Assembly (NCBI GenBank): GCA_001051155.2
Contig: JYIP02000006.1
Coordinates: 4,650,001-4,714,000 of the forward strand
DNA: 64,000 nucleotides
DNA from: Chrysoporthe austroafricana
Lineage: Eukaryota; Ascomycota; Sordariomycetes; Diaporthales; Cryphonectriaceae
Direction of reading: 5' to 3'
Shown: positions 36,331 to 47,940 of the stretch, one piece after another
Position numbering within the stretch: position 1 is the first letter of the stretch
Layout: each line of letters begins with the position of its first letter
Notes under the pieces: generated by a model
What the model saw: the letters and a program-made list of their open reading frames with translations, nothing else
The model's database searches: none
Told to the model about the DNA's origin: nothing
Position numbers and translations under genes: made by a program

Positions 36331-37207
36331 AATATTAGTCTTTTCTTATTTACTTATCGAAAAAATAAAGCTTGAATTAATAAAAGCTTGCTATCGGATA
36401 TATCCATTAAAGCTTAAATTAAGAAAAATCCGATATTAAATATATTCGTTTACTATTTCGTATTTACCTCTTAAAACAAAATAAGTATTTTGCAATTTGG
36501 CAAAACGTTTGTATATTCTAATATTATATTTATCCTATTCTGAAATAAACTATTTTATAAATAAAGAAAGTCGAATATTTAATAAAGCAAGAGAAAGAAA
36601 ACTAGCATTATAATAAAAAGCTTTAAAAAGAAAATCCGAAATATCTTAAAATAACTAACCGAATTGCTTTTTAACTAATTTATATATTTCTTTCTCTAAA
36701 ACTAAATTAATATTAGCAGAATTATTTAAATAGAAAGGTAATTAAACGAATAATACGATAAGAAGAAAAAGTATTTACTATTAAACTAATTATTATTCTG
36801 GCTATCAAAATTGCCAGTTTTAGATTTTGCAAAACAAAAAAAATAAAATTAAATATAATCAAGATTATTATATACGCTTATTCAGCCAAAAAAAGCTACA
36901 GAAAAAGTATTAGCTAAATCGTTAATAATATTTTAAACGCGAAATTGCTTAAAGCAATATATATTATCTTTATTTATTAAAAATATATTATCTATAATAT
37001 TAGAAATAAGCGCTATAAAATCCTTATCTAGCTTATCCGATATGCCCGTATTAAATATATTATAATTAAATTAATCATAATTTATAGAAACTGAATAATA
37101 AAAGGTAATAAGAAGAGAAAAAGGAAGCTTATTGCGCGATATTGCAATAATAACGGGAATATCAAATAAGCTATCTGATTTATCAGATACGATAATACAA
37201 TTGTCCT

Positions 37208-37263
37208 AATAATCCATTTTTAATTAAAGCAGCTGCTAAACAGCTATTCTGTAATGGATTATT
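37208..37263. repeat. Inverted repeat near the copia 3' end
   Basis: Perfect 11-bp arms AATAATCCATT (37208-37218) and AATGGATTATT (37253-37263) enclose a loop that itself holds an AGCAGCTGCT palindrome. A shorter hairpin, ACCTGA-CCAA-TCAGGT, follows at about 37351-37366, just before the 3' LTR. Their role is unknown. Confidence 0.6.
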
Positions 37264-37375
37264 GTTATTATTTGGTAAAAGAAAGTCCTGAGAAAAAGTA
37301 AGGGCATTTACTGGGGAGATATCAGGAAAGTGCCCTACCTTTTCTTTAAGTACCTGACCAATCAGGTAAGGGGTA

Positions 37376-37546
37376 TATGGAAAAGTAAAGCAACCAGCAC
37401 CCTAACCCTGGCATTTCTGTACTCTATATATTTCTGGCTGAGCACTATACAGTCATTTTCACTCTCTTTTGTAGAAGACAGATTTCTATCTCAACACACT
37501 CATTTATTCTTTCCTATGCTCGATATTAGGTGCCTGTTTCGCCACA
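37376..37546 (+). repeat. 3' LTR of the copia element
   Basis: The 171-bp partner of 22126-22296, ending CGCCACA and followed by target copy AATGG. Confidence 0.88.
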
Positions 37547-37596
37547 AATGGTTCATCGAGGAAGATGAGAAGGTCAAAGCGAAGAAGTCTGTCTGA
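37547..37596 (+). pseudogene. Cut-off 3' end of the Erg26-like gene
   Basis: Past the AATGG target copy the sequence reads WFIEEDEKVKAKKSV and stops at TGA 37594-37596. Joined at the target site to 22125, the upstream frame (ending KTGKW) continues without change of phase, so this was the original C-terminus. It is separated from its gene by 15.4 kb of transposon. Confidence 0.88.
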
Positions 37597-38640
37597 ATGC
37601 AGAGTGTGGGGGTCTTTTTTTGAGTCTAGTTCCTTTCTACGGATGTAATTAGCGTCTCAATAATCCGTTTTGAGTGTGCATCCCAAAGTCGCCACCCAGC
37701 CCCTCCATGGCTCTTGAAATTGTTGGAGTGTGCTTAGTGATCACGAAAGAATGTGGCAGTTAGCGGGAGAGAGGGTGTGGTGCGACTACATCGCCGATAG
37801 ACTACAGTCCGCCAGGCTGTCAACCCAAGTCCCCACTGCGGTAGAGCTAAGAAAAAAATACAGTATTGTAGGGAATAGTATCTTGCCTAAGGAGAATGCG
37901 CATACGCGCTAGGTAATACTCTATGTACTATGCTTATGGTAAAATGATCAGTAACATGGCATCCATATTATAACATTTCTGGATGAGGCCCCTCAATCCT
38001 CTAACCACTTCAGCTCCGATGCACCGCGCGTGTTAGTGTTTTCACATGGAAGGCGACACACTACAGATTATCGAAAAGGTACCGGGCTGTGGGGTCCAAA
38101 CTCCAATGCGACAACACCACTATATAATTAGCCAGGCTGCGCTGGATGACCAAAACTTAAGCGGGGCATAACGAAATGTAACTTGAAATCACCTGCGCGT
38201 TCGACCAACATACCTTGGGACTTGACGAAAGTGAGTTCAGGCGTAAGCGATGTGCCACCAACACACATGGCACTCACACTAGGCGCATCTGCACCAATAG
38301 CGAGCGCGTGGCGGAAATAAAATCCGCCCCGCGCCTTCTTGTACTTGGAAGTACATACATCACAGGAGGCCAGTGGGTCAAGTACCCTATGGTGCTGAAC
38401 ATGCTCTTCTCAAAGCTGGTTAATAGATGCTGACCGAGCCAACAAGATAAGGCTTTTGTGACGCAACAAGATGTAGATGACTAGATTATGGACGTCCAGG
38501 CCCCATATAATATTTTTGGATCTCAGGTCACTGAAATTGTGTTTTTACATCAGTTTCAGGAACTTGATAACAACCGAGTTCCTACTCAAGCATTTGAAAC
38601 ATTTCAGCAAACTGCCTCAAAGTCGCCTACAATAGAAACG
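37597..38640. other. Intergenic
   Basis: No gene, repeat or RNA gene is recognised. The open frames here are short and without domain signatures. It contains the presumed promoter of the P450 beginning near 38641. Confidence 0.4.
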
Positions 38641-40474
38641 ATGGAATTGTTCTCGGCATTAATAATACGTCTCTACATATTCCTTCTCTATGTTTGTCTT
38701 CTATGGAAGTTGCATCAAATTTTTCATAAGCGTTGGAATGCCAAGGTTGCTCTACCAACACCTTAAAACTTCAGTCGGATGCTAACTTGGGTGGCGAACA
38801 AAGGAACGCAAGGGGGTAACTATAGCCAAGTCTCAAGGATGGATAGGAGAGACTCTCTCCAGTTTACGCTATCTTTGGAAAGGCCCTGAGATTCTTCTCG
38901 AGAACTATGTAAGATCGTGCGACCTAAGCCGTAGTTTGGAAACACTAAACGTGACATAAATTGACATAGGTCCGAGGAATTCCGCTGGCCGTTGAGACGC
39001 CTGAGAATTACTTCATTCATTTCTCTTCAGAAGAGCATATCAGAGAGCTTGTCGATGCTCCTGAGGAGCAGCTCTCGCTCCATGCTCTGTCCAAAGATGT
39101 ACGTGTATTTGCTCCAATATTCAGTTTCTATACTTATTAACCCTGCTTAGATGTTCAAGCCAAAGTATACCATGAATGGGTTAGAAGTCCATGACAAAAT
39201 GAACGCCAACGGTTGTCTTCATACCAGGGTTTTCAGAGTCATGTTGCGGTCCCACTTGCCGGCTCTCTGCTTTCCACTGTCCGAGACCATCTCCGCCGTC
39301 TTCGATCGACAGTTCAACGAAGGTATGAAGCTTGAAGAAGGTTGGGTGCAACTTCCAAGCTTCTCCGTGGCCAAGCAGGTTATTGCCGCCGCCAACTCCT
39401 TAGTATTCTTCGGCCCTGACCTCTCCAGTATTCCAGGCTTTGTTCAGGCTGCACTTGACTACCCTGAGGATCTATTCCGCACAGCTGAGGTATTGAGACT
39501 AATGCCTGCGTTTGTTCATCCTCTAATCGCCCCTATTTTGATGCGAAATCATAGAGCATCCAAGTTCATGGTCAAGCATGTCACCCCCGTGGTCGAAGAG
39601 CGCCTTCACTCAGCACGCCATGAAGGAAATAGTGTCGAAGATTCAGAGTCACAGGTTCCGAAACCAAAGGATTGTATCCAGTTTTTTGTCGACACAAACA
39701 GCCGCAAGGACGAGTGGACCGCCCAGAAGATTGTACAGGTTCTGCTTGGGACATGGTTTGCAGCTGTACACCAACCAGCCCTTACTATTGTCTACGCCCT
39801 GGAAGATATATGCAACAATCCAGAGTACGTGGAAAAATTACGCGGGGAGCTTTCTATGTTCTATACCCCGCTCACAGGTATGGAGACTCACGCTTCGACC
39901 ACGGCTTCCTTGGACAACGCACCACTCCTGGACGCTGTTCTGAAGGAATCAGCTCGTCTCCATCCATCGGATTCGATCTCTATTCGCAGGAAGGTCCTAG
40001 AACCGTTTACGTTCGCCGACGGAACACATATTATGCCAGGCGACGTTGCTTGCGTGCCTTCTCAGGCTATGATGCGAGATGAGCAGATATACTCTGACTG
40101 CACAACATTCTACCCGGAGAGATATGCCGCACATGGTTGGGATAATAGCGACAGAGCACAACAACTGCAAAATGCCAGCCGCTTCACAGATGCGGACATC
40201 ACATACCCACTTTGGGGGTTAGGCAGACATTCTTGGTACGTTTCCGTACTCTTGAGAGCCGCTGTTAGGACACTGTTAACACGACCCAAATAATAGTCCT
40301 GGGAGGTTCTACGCCTCGCTATTGATGAAGCTCTTCATAGCCCACTTGCTTGCGCACTATGATATTAAGTTAAAGCCTCAACCTACTTCGCGGACATTTT
40401 ATTTTCGGTCTTCTATAATCCCAACAAGGAATTCGGCGTTGCTTTTCCGCAAGCGAGTATTGAGGGCCAATTAA
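38641..40474 (+). CDS. Cytochrome P450 monooxygenase (CYP68/ent-kaurene-oxidase-like)
   Basis: ATG 38641 starts an N-terminal membrane anchor (ALIIRLYIFLLYVCLLW). Exons inferred: 38641 to about 38750, about 38797-38908, 38970-39098, 39151-40235 and 40297-40474. The first intron is the least certain part. Typical early P450 motifs are GPEILLENY and EEQLSLHALSKD. The large exon gives KYTMNG, LRSHLPAL, ExxR as LKESARL, PERF as YPERYAA, and the heme loop WGLGRHSC-PGRF, where the Cys codon is split by the last intron (40236-40296). The protein ends RKRVLRAN with TAA at 40472-40474. The pattern resembles fungal ER-bound P450s of diterpene and other metabolite pathways. No definite lesion is seen, although a stop at 38764 in the first frame must be spliced out for the gene to work. 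Confidence 0.82.
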
Positions 40475-41304
40475 GAGTGCAAGTGATAAATTGATTTTGC
40501 TTGGAAACGTATGGGTCTGAGATCTTCGTGCCGAAGGTCTAGCTAAATCTGAGCTTCATGAATTAGGGCTTGAAAAAAGAAGGAGTTGTTTTGGACGCAT
40601 TGTCTTTCGTTCGGTAGAACTGGGTAGGGTGTAGCGAATACACTGCTTTCCCTCCGTATTAAGTACTAAGTAAGGTATTCTATTTGATCAATCATTCTCA
40701 CACGCTCTTTCTAGCATTTGTTGACCATGTAATTACCGCGGAGCCTATGTAAGCAAGTTTACTCCGGCTGGAAAGATATTCATTACGTCAGTATAACATT
40801 CTGTATCTGACAATAGTTCTGCTTTCCAGTCCCTTCCTGTCGGCCGAGCTATGCTATGCTTCGAACCCACCTTCTTACCTACCAAGCAAACATTGTGAGT
40901 CAGTTCTATTTGGGAGCAGTTTGTAGTAAGCGCTAACCTGACTAGGCAGATTTGTGCTTTTATCTTCTCTCGCAACAAGCGAGAGCGAAGTAACATTCAA
41001 TATTTTACCCGCAGTGTCTCAGCTGCAGATCAAAATGCAGGGATCTACGATGACTGCTACTTAATATTGTGCATTCGGACTCGCATAAATGCAACAGCAC
41101 TGCGCAGGAGCGGCAGGGAACGTCATGCAAAGTGTGAGGCATTGTATGGTAGCGCCTTCACGGATTAGGATTGGCAGAAAATCATAAATTAGCACACATT
41201 TACAGCAGATCGAATCCGGCCGGTCAGACCTCCTAGCCGCCATCTAATCTAAGGTATTTCATCGGATCTCAGCATCTCACTATCGCGCGACCCGCTGAGC
41301 AAAA
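40475..41304. other. Intergenic
   Basis: No gene is recognised between the two same-strand P450 genes. There are no domain-bearing frames and no notable repeats. Confidence 0.4.
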
Positions 41305-43006
41305 ATGTGGCACATCGACTTGGGATTGCTCCAACTGGAGAGTCTCCTTGGAACGACACTTCTGACCCTCACCCTGTTTACATTGCTCTACGCCGTCATC
41401 ACAGCGACCTCGGTACCTTATCCTAAAGGGGTACCCCTGCTCCGCGAAGCACCAGCAACACGCTTCAGTTTGCGAACCAGACTAGCCTACTACACAGACT
41501 GCACTTCGCTATACCAAGAGGCCTGGCATAATGTGAGTAATAACCGCCCATCTCCAGTGCCAAAGAAGCACATCATGTTTGCAATTGTAATAACTCACTA
41601 GCACTGCACCATAGTTTGCCAAAAAGGGGAAAGTAGTCATCATACCTGGCCTCGGCGCTCGGGCTGAGATTATACTGCCCGAAAGCTCAATGCAATGGGC
41701 TTTGTCGCAGCGTGATGAGGTGTTGAACATCGAAGAGGCCTTCGCGGAAGTCGATGGTGCTTACTACGCTCTGGGTACCGATCTGCCTGTCAGTGATGCC
41801 TGGCAGGGTTTGCTCATCAAGAAAGACATGAACGCTGCGCTCGAGCATCTTCTCGTGGCTTTAAACGATGAAGTGAGCGTAGCGTTCGATGAAGTTTTCG
41901 GGTTAGATAGCAAGAGGTGGAAGGAGATCAACTTGACAGTAGCAATGCCCAGAATCATTGCACAGGTAACGAGCCGCTTCGGCGTCGGGCTGCCGCTTTG
42001 TCGCAATCGGGAGTATCTCTCAGCTAATTTCGAGGCGATCAATGCGTTGCTTTTCAACGCCGGCGTTACCAGCGGCGCACCTAAGATTTTGCAGCCTTTG
42101 TTGGGCAGTCTGGCGGCATTACCCTGCAAGATGGCCTTGGGTAAGATTCAGAGGCTGTTTAAGCCATTGTATGAGGAACGCCTAGAGACCCTCAAGCTCG
42201 ACAAGGACGATCCCAATCACACAGAGCCTCTCGACCTCCTGCAGATGATGCTTCGATACGCCCAGGACGAAAGAGCGCATGAGCTGGACGACTTCGACCT
42301 GATATCAAAGCGCCTGGTAGCGGTCAACTTTGGAGCGATGCATCAGACGACCTTGGCGGCTACCAACTTGCTACTAAACGTCATTGCGTCTGACGCCGAG
42401 TTCAACACCGCCGCAGTTCTTCGGGACGAGGTCTCACGTGTTCTCGGCTCAGATTCAGACAGTCAAGGCTACCTTTGGACTAAGACGAAGTTGGCCAAGA
42501 TGACGAAGGCTGACAGTGCAGCCAGAGAGACGCTGCGGCTGCATACCTTCGGAGGGCGAGCGATTTTCCGGAAAGTACTTGTCGACGGACTCGTGACCGA
42601 TAGCGGACTCGGGTTGCCGAAAGGCTCGATGATCACATTTCTGAGTCAGCCTGTAAGCTATGATGAAGAGTATTTCAAGGAGGCTACCAAGTACGACCCG
42701 TTTCGATATAGCCGCGTTCGAGACGCAGCTATACGTAGCGAGGAGGGCAGCAAGGGAGGCTCTGGATCACTTAGCCTGGTCTCTACGGGACCACACTACC
42801 TACCATTCAGCCATGGAAGACACTCGTGTCCTGGCCGGTTCTTGGTTGACTTTGAGCTCAAAATGGTCCTCGCTCATGTTCTGATGAACTACGATGTGGG
42901 TTTCCCGGGAGCTTATAGGGGGAAGCGACCAGAGAATAGGTGGATTGCTGAAGCGCGCTTTCCACCCAAGAACGCAAGGATTATAGTGAGACGGAGGAAG
43001 GTATAA
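41305..43006 (+). CDS. Cytochrome P450 monooxygenase, intact
   Basis: One intron (41533-41614, GTGAGT...TAG) joins two exons in phase to give about 539 residues, the normal length. The N-terminal anchor is LLGTTLLTLTLFTLLYAV. The I-helix region is around VAVNFGAMHQTT, the K-helix ExxR is AARETLRL, and the meander has KYDPFRY. The heme loop is FSHGRHSCPGRF, with the ligand Cys at 42827-42829. The I-helix lacks the common AGxxT and has FGAMHQTT instead, as in CYP68-like fungal P450s that carry an altered oxygen-binding site. No internal stop or frameshift is seen. It lies between another P450 and the A-T-R gene on the same strand, so a tailoring role in the same pathway is likely. The substrate is unknown. 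Confidence 0.93.
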
Positions 43007-44509
43007 TAGGAACTACTAGGTACGAAGATCCTGAAATATTCCGAAGAGTTATACTAACAAGAACGGTGCCTACTACGTACAGGCCTTCGAGTACGGAAAC
43101 GTTTATCCGCACTCGAGTGCTTATTAATCAGAGATAGTCAACGCGGTTGCAATAGTCTGGATGCACACTTAGACTGACAATTGAAGAATTTTCCATACGC
43201 TGAAGTGTTTTAGAATTCAACTGTTAGCGGAGCACAGAACTGAAATACGATAATAATATAACAAGTTTTGCTCAATCTACTTTTAAACGTCGCGGCTGTA
43301 ATATTGTACGCTCAACTGAACAAGTACTTTTACAGAATCCCATTACATGATTTGGGAACCACTCTCCAGAACCTGTCTAATGGGCTATGATTTTGGGTTA
43401 TGAGCTTGATACATACAGTATGGCGGAGCATCTTCCAAAGTTGAATCAACAGCTTGGAAAGTCTGTAATTTTCTGGATGTACGCTTTCGTAAGTACTGCA
43501 ATGAAGACGTTTCAAGTGCAGCAATTCAAGTTCAAAGAGTCAACAACTGGCAAAGTGTACTTAGTAGAATCTATGGAGAGTATATTCAGTCCCAACAACC
43601 TAGGAGGAGAAAATATCTTTCTGATATATACTAGAATATATACTCCTAAATATCAGGCAATAATAAGCCGAGATATGGAGGTATTAAAGTCGGCTCGATT
43701 AGCAAACATTTCCTAGTTTATCTCTTTATTGGATAAACAGTAAAACTGGTCTACTTTATATTAACCTTACTTTCCTACACAACTTTAAGTTTACAGAATT
43801 ATAGACCGTACCCCCTAACCGTACACTCTAGTCAGCCCTCTTTGAATATAAATATGTCAATTAATTTCATTTTGCTGTTATATTACCAAATACAATATAT
43901 ATATATATATATATACATATAGTTGTGATAATGGAATGTGCCAGTCTGAAAGACCTTGTCATTTTGGCAATAGAGCCGCGCCGTATGGTTTCGCCAGTCC
44001 TTCGAGAAGAAACAAGAGAACAAAATAAAAAGGAAATGAAAGATCTCCAGCGTGTTTTACAAGATCTACTGACAAGATAGGTAGTCTACAAGATCCCACG
44101 TCATCGGCAGTAACAGCTCATGCACGTGTAAATCAACAACAAGGTCGAATAGTCTGGCGCCAAACCGCATCTACCCCCTGATTTGCCGTAATCCGAGCTG
44201 CATGGAACTTTCAGCGCCCAATCATGTGAATACAAAAATCCCCCCATTCCTAGTCCGAGCTGCAATGCTTTTAGCCCCAACCATTAGCGCATGTACTCGG
44301 CAGACTTCGGTCCCAGGTTGGCGTTTCTGCTTAACTAGAATCGCCATCCAAAAATCACATCATCTCTTCTATGCTTTGACTTTTTGAAAAATCTCCAAGT
44401 AATTCACCTCAATCACTGCTGAGAGCTCCATAATCTCCACAGCTTTACTCGCCAGATATTCTTCGATCGACTATCGACTACCTAGGTATCAAGGTAGAGC
44501 ATCACTGCT
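43007..44509. other. Intergenic, no convincing gene
   Basis: One 109-codon frame at 43387-43716 has no recognisable domain and I do not call it. The region holds an AT dinucleotide repeat (listed separately). The last 120 bases are probably the leader of the A-T-R gene. Confidence 0.4.
43895..43915. repeat. AT dinucleotide microsatellite
   Basis: About ten AT units in the intergenic region upstream of the A-T-R gene. Confidence 0.9.
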
Positions 44510-47500
44510 ATGGCCACCGATCTTCATAATCGACGGATGGAATTATGGCCACAAATTGTTGACGGTCTTGCCCAAGAGCGGCCCGATGCAGCCTACGGCC
44601 TGTGGCCTCTGGCTAGTGACTCCTATAATGCGGGCTTCCGCACTATCACTTATGGCCAATTTGCGAATATCATCAATAATTTGGCATGGTGGCTTGTGGA
44701 GCAACTCGGAAAGGGGGAAGGCGGCTGGGAGGTTTTGACTTATATTGGCTCCAACGATGTTCGACTCACTGCGACGATTATTGCTTCTATTAAAGCTGGC
44801 TATGCCGTGGGTGCCAGAGTCCCTTAATCCTATCCTACTAAGGAAGCGGCTTTTATTTGCTAATATATTTCAAGCTCTTTCTAACGTCACCTCGTAATAG
44901 CTTGGCAGCGCAGAATTCGCTCTTTCAAGCCCTGAAATGCCAAACACTGGTCACAACAGACTCAAAATTGCCATCCGTCATGCCGATTCTTGATACTATT
45001 AAGCCACGCTGCCTCAGGGTTCCGACGATTGACCAGCTTCTAAGTGAGCCATGTCCATTGTTCACATACGATAAAGCATTTCAAGCAGGGCGTTGGGATC
45101 CACTCCTGATCATGTACGTCTTGCGAGAGTGGTATTCTGCCCCAATTTAGGAGCTAAAATGACTTTCTTTTACAGGCACACATCAGGTTCAACTGGTATA
45201 CCTAAGCCTCTTGTGTGGACGCAGGAATCGGCTATACGACATCATGCTTGTGCTAGTCAAGAGATCCCTCTCCAGCAAGGTCTCACATCCATCGAACACC
45301 TCATATGGGGAAAGCGGGTGATGGTGACGGTACCGTCATTCCATGTAAGACCCTGCAAATTGGGTGATTCCTACTATGGCATACACGTTAGCTTACTTTT
45401 GACAGGGGGCTGGGCTTTTGCAATATCTGGTCTGGGCAATCCGCTCTGGTTGTATCCCTATTGCGCCTGCCGCAGTTGGAATTGTGACCGCCCATGGGCT
45501 CGCAGATGCTCTCAAACATACGCCCGTCGAAATCGCGATCCTAGTCCCATCAGTGGTTGCAGACCTTGCTCGGAATCCGGAAATAATGGCTTACTGCGCG
45601 AGTCATCTCAAGCTTATTCTATATATCGGCGGCGACTTGCCTTAAGCTATTGGAGATATCGTTGCAGCGCAAGTGCCATTGCGATGTTGGTGGGGGGCCT
45701 CGGAGGTCGGTATCCCGCACCAGTTGATACCATCCGGCCTCGGGCCAAATGATTGGCGATATATTCGATTTCACCCCTCTGTTGGGGCCGTGTTCGATCC
45801 AGTTTCTGAAGATACCTATGAACTCGTAATTCGGCGAGACGACAAACTCCCTCAAACATGCTTCAGCATCAGGGGCCAGGAAAACCTGGATGAATATCGC
45901 ACCAAAGATCTATTCCAGCCTCACCCTACCGTTGCAGATACTTGGTGCTGGCGAAGTCGAACAGACGATATTATCGTTCTATTGAATGGAGAGAAGACGA
46001 ATCCGGTTTCTATGGAGCAGCATGTTTTGGCTCAGAACAGCGAATTGCGCAGTGTTGTGGTTGTTGGCACTCGACGTTTCCAAACTACTTTACTTATTGA
46101 GCCAGTGGCCCTGACTGAGAATGGTCCTTTGGTTACGTCCGAGCAAGCTGCACTAATCGAGCGTGTTTGGCCGACTGTTCAAGAAGCCAACTCTATCGCA
46201 CCAGCTCATGCAAGGGTTGAGAAATCGCTGATCCTTGTGGTGGATCGCCTTATGATTCGAGCAGGCAAGGGCACAATCCAACGTGCAGCAAACATCCAGC
46301 AATATAGTACTGAGATTGAGTCTCTGTACACCCACGCTGATATCTCCATGGACGAAGAAACCCGTCTAGGTGAGACATCCTGGGATCTCAGTGATTTTGG
46401 AGGTATCACTCGCTTCGTTCGCGAGAGTGTTTGTGCTGTTACTGGCTGGACAGGCTCCGGCTAAGCTAATACCACTGAAACTTTCTTCGACTACGGAATG
46501 GACTCACTCATGGCACTCTAGCTTATCAGACTTTTGCGACGTGGCTTACACCGTCCTGACCTCGGCCTATCAACAATTTACTCGAACCCAACAATATCTC
46601 AGCTGAGCAAGGCAATTACCGCACAGAATGTTGGGCCTGAGGATAGTGACACTTTGCTAATGCAGCCAATGCTAAGCACATATCGTGCACTGATTAAGGA
46701 AATTCCGAAACCCAGAGGGATTCTTCCTAAGTCTAAGAGCGGGGCTAAGCATCAGTTACTTACAATCGTCCTGACCGGCTCTACGGGTACCATCGGGACA
46801 TTTCTCTTACATGCCCTGCTCAATCGTTCAGAAATTAAACACATCTTCTGTCTAAACCGCTCTGAAGACGGTGGTTATGCTGCCCAGAAGTTGCGAATGG
46901 CAGAGGAAGGTCTAGACCTGGCCGACTTGGATGAGCGAGTTACGTTTCTTCAAACGGACCTGAGGCAACCCCGGCTTGGCCTCGAAGAGAAAGTTTACGA
47001 AGAGCTGCGTGCTCAGGTCGGGCTGATTATTCATAATGCTTGGCCTGTTAACTTCAATCTAGGACTGGCTACTTTCCGGCCGCAGATGGTTGGGCTCATC
47101 AACCTTTTTCGCCTGTCTGCAGAGGCTAGTACAAGCCATACAGTCTCTTTTATATTCATCTCGTCGGTCAGCGCCGTGGGAAATGGACGGCTCACAGGCG
47201 AGAATTCTTCAGCACCCGAACAAGTACTGACCCTGGAAGATGCGCCGAAGTCGAATGGATATGCGCGGAGCAAGTTTTTATCTGAATTGCTTTGCGACAC
47301 TGCAGCTCGGGAACTGGAACTTCCAATCACAATCGTTCGCATCGGTCAAGTGGCCGGCGCCGTTCGATCGCTTGGTAGCAGCGAATGGAATAGAAGAGAA
47401 TGGCTTCCCAGCCTTATTATTGGCTCTCTTTCTATGGGGTGCATCCCAGGAGATCTAGGCCCTCAATTCTCAAAGATCGACTGGCTGCCGGCGGATCTGC

Positions 47501-47940
47501 TAGCTGATGTTTTGGTAGACCTTACTGCAGGCCAGTCCAATTCTGGATTCGAAGAAACAGGCAGCGCGCAGGTATATAATTTGCGGAATCCCCACACTAC
47601 GACCTGGAATTTGTTGCTTCCATCAGTCATTGATACAGTCAAAGCGGGCCTTGGACCTACCCGCGTCCCTGAGGTGGTGGTTCCATCTATATGGCTAAAG
47701 CGACTCGACGACGCCGCATCTACGGAGGCGGAAGACGGAACAATCAAGAACCCGGCCATCAAGTTGCTTGACTTCTATCGGAACTACTTGTGGGGCATGC
47801 GTAGAGAAGATGTCACACAAAAGATATTGCCCATGTCAATCGAGCGTGCTCTCGCTCACAGCACGGCTCTTCGTAATCTGCAAGTCATCAACCCAATTTG
47901 GATGCAGAAATGGGTCGGCGAATGGATGACAAGACCTTGA
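44510..47940 (+). pseudogene. NRPS-like carboxylate reductase (A-T-R), three in-frame stops
   Basis: This architecture activates a carboxylic acid as an AMP ester, loads it on a carrier and reduces it to an aldehyde with NADPH. Exons inferred: 44510-44806, 44875-45113, 45176-45344 and 45406-47940 (introns 61-68 bp, all in phase). The A domain has HTSGSTGIPKPLVWTQ, WGASEVGIPHQL and SRTDDIIVLLNGEK. The carrier has FFDYGMDSLMAL, with the phosphopantetheine Ser at 46504-46506. The thioester-reductase domain begins TIVLTGSTGTIGTFLL (about 46770) and carries the GYARSK catalytic motif (about 47256). TAA 45643-45645, TAA 46462-46464 and TAG 46519-46521 all lie in this one frame. The first and third sit where homologues have Gln (GGDLP-x-AIGD; DSLMAL-x-LIRLLR). 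With Gln at all three it would be a full-length protein of about 1,080 residues. Probably dead. Confidence 0.9.

Larger units (their letters stand above)
22126..37546 (+). mobile_element. Ty1/copia LTR retrotransposon, RIP-degraded, with a nested gypsy element
   Basis: It is bounded by 171-bp LTRs (22126-22296 and 37376-37546) that align without gaps, and flanked by target copies AATGG at 22121-22125 and 37547-37551. Without the nested element (23580-30944 plus one CTTAT) it is about 8.05 kb. Order on the plus strand: gag, protease, integrase, RT and RNase H (integrase before RT, as in copia), then about 2 kb with an antisense ORF. The 5' LTR is followed by TTATAAGCCCGGTTCG, possibly the primer-binding region, and the 3' LTR is preceded by a purine-rich AGGTAAGGGG. 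All frames are full of TAA/TAG. It sits in the last codons of the Erg26-like gene. Confidence 0.92.

Noticed and set aside
37340..37376. Helitron 3' terminus (hairpin followed by element end)
   Set aside because: There is no CTRR end, no A/T insertion signature, and the sequence abuts a copia LTR.
22126..37542. Repeat of the Erg26-like 3' region read as a segmental duplication or as an intron with a mutated acceptor
   Set aside because: The 171-bp repeats have TG/CA-like ends, bound a copia element and leave an exact AATGG duplication with the host frame restored, so they are LTRs.
43040..43260. Possible second solo LTR (ACTTAGACTGACAATTGAAG resembles an LTR segment)
   Set aside because: Only a short stretch matches; no ends or target duplication could be found.
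43387..43716. 109-codon open frame downstream of a P450
   Set aside because: No recognisable domain, no clear splice context, and composition like the intergenic sequence.
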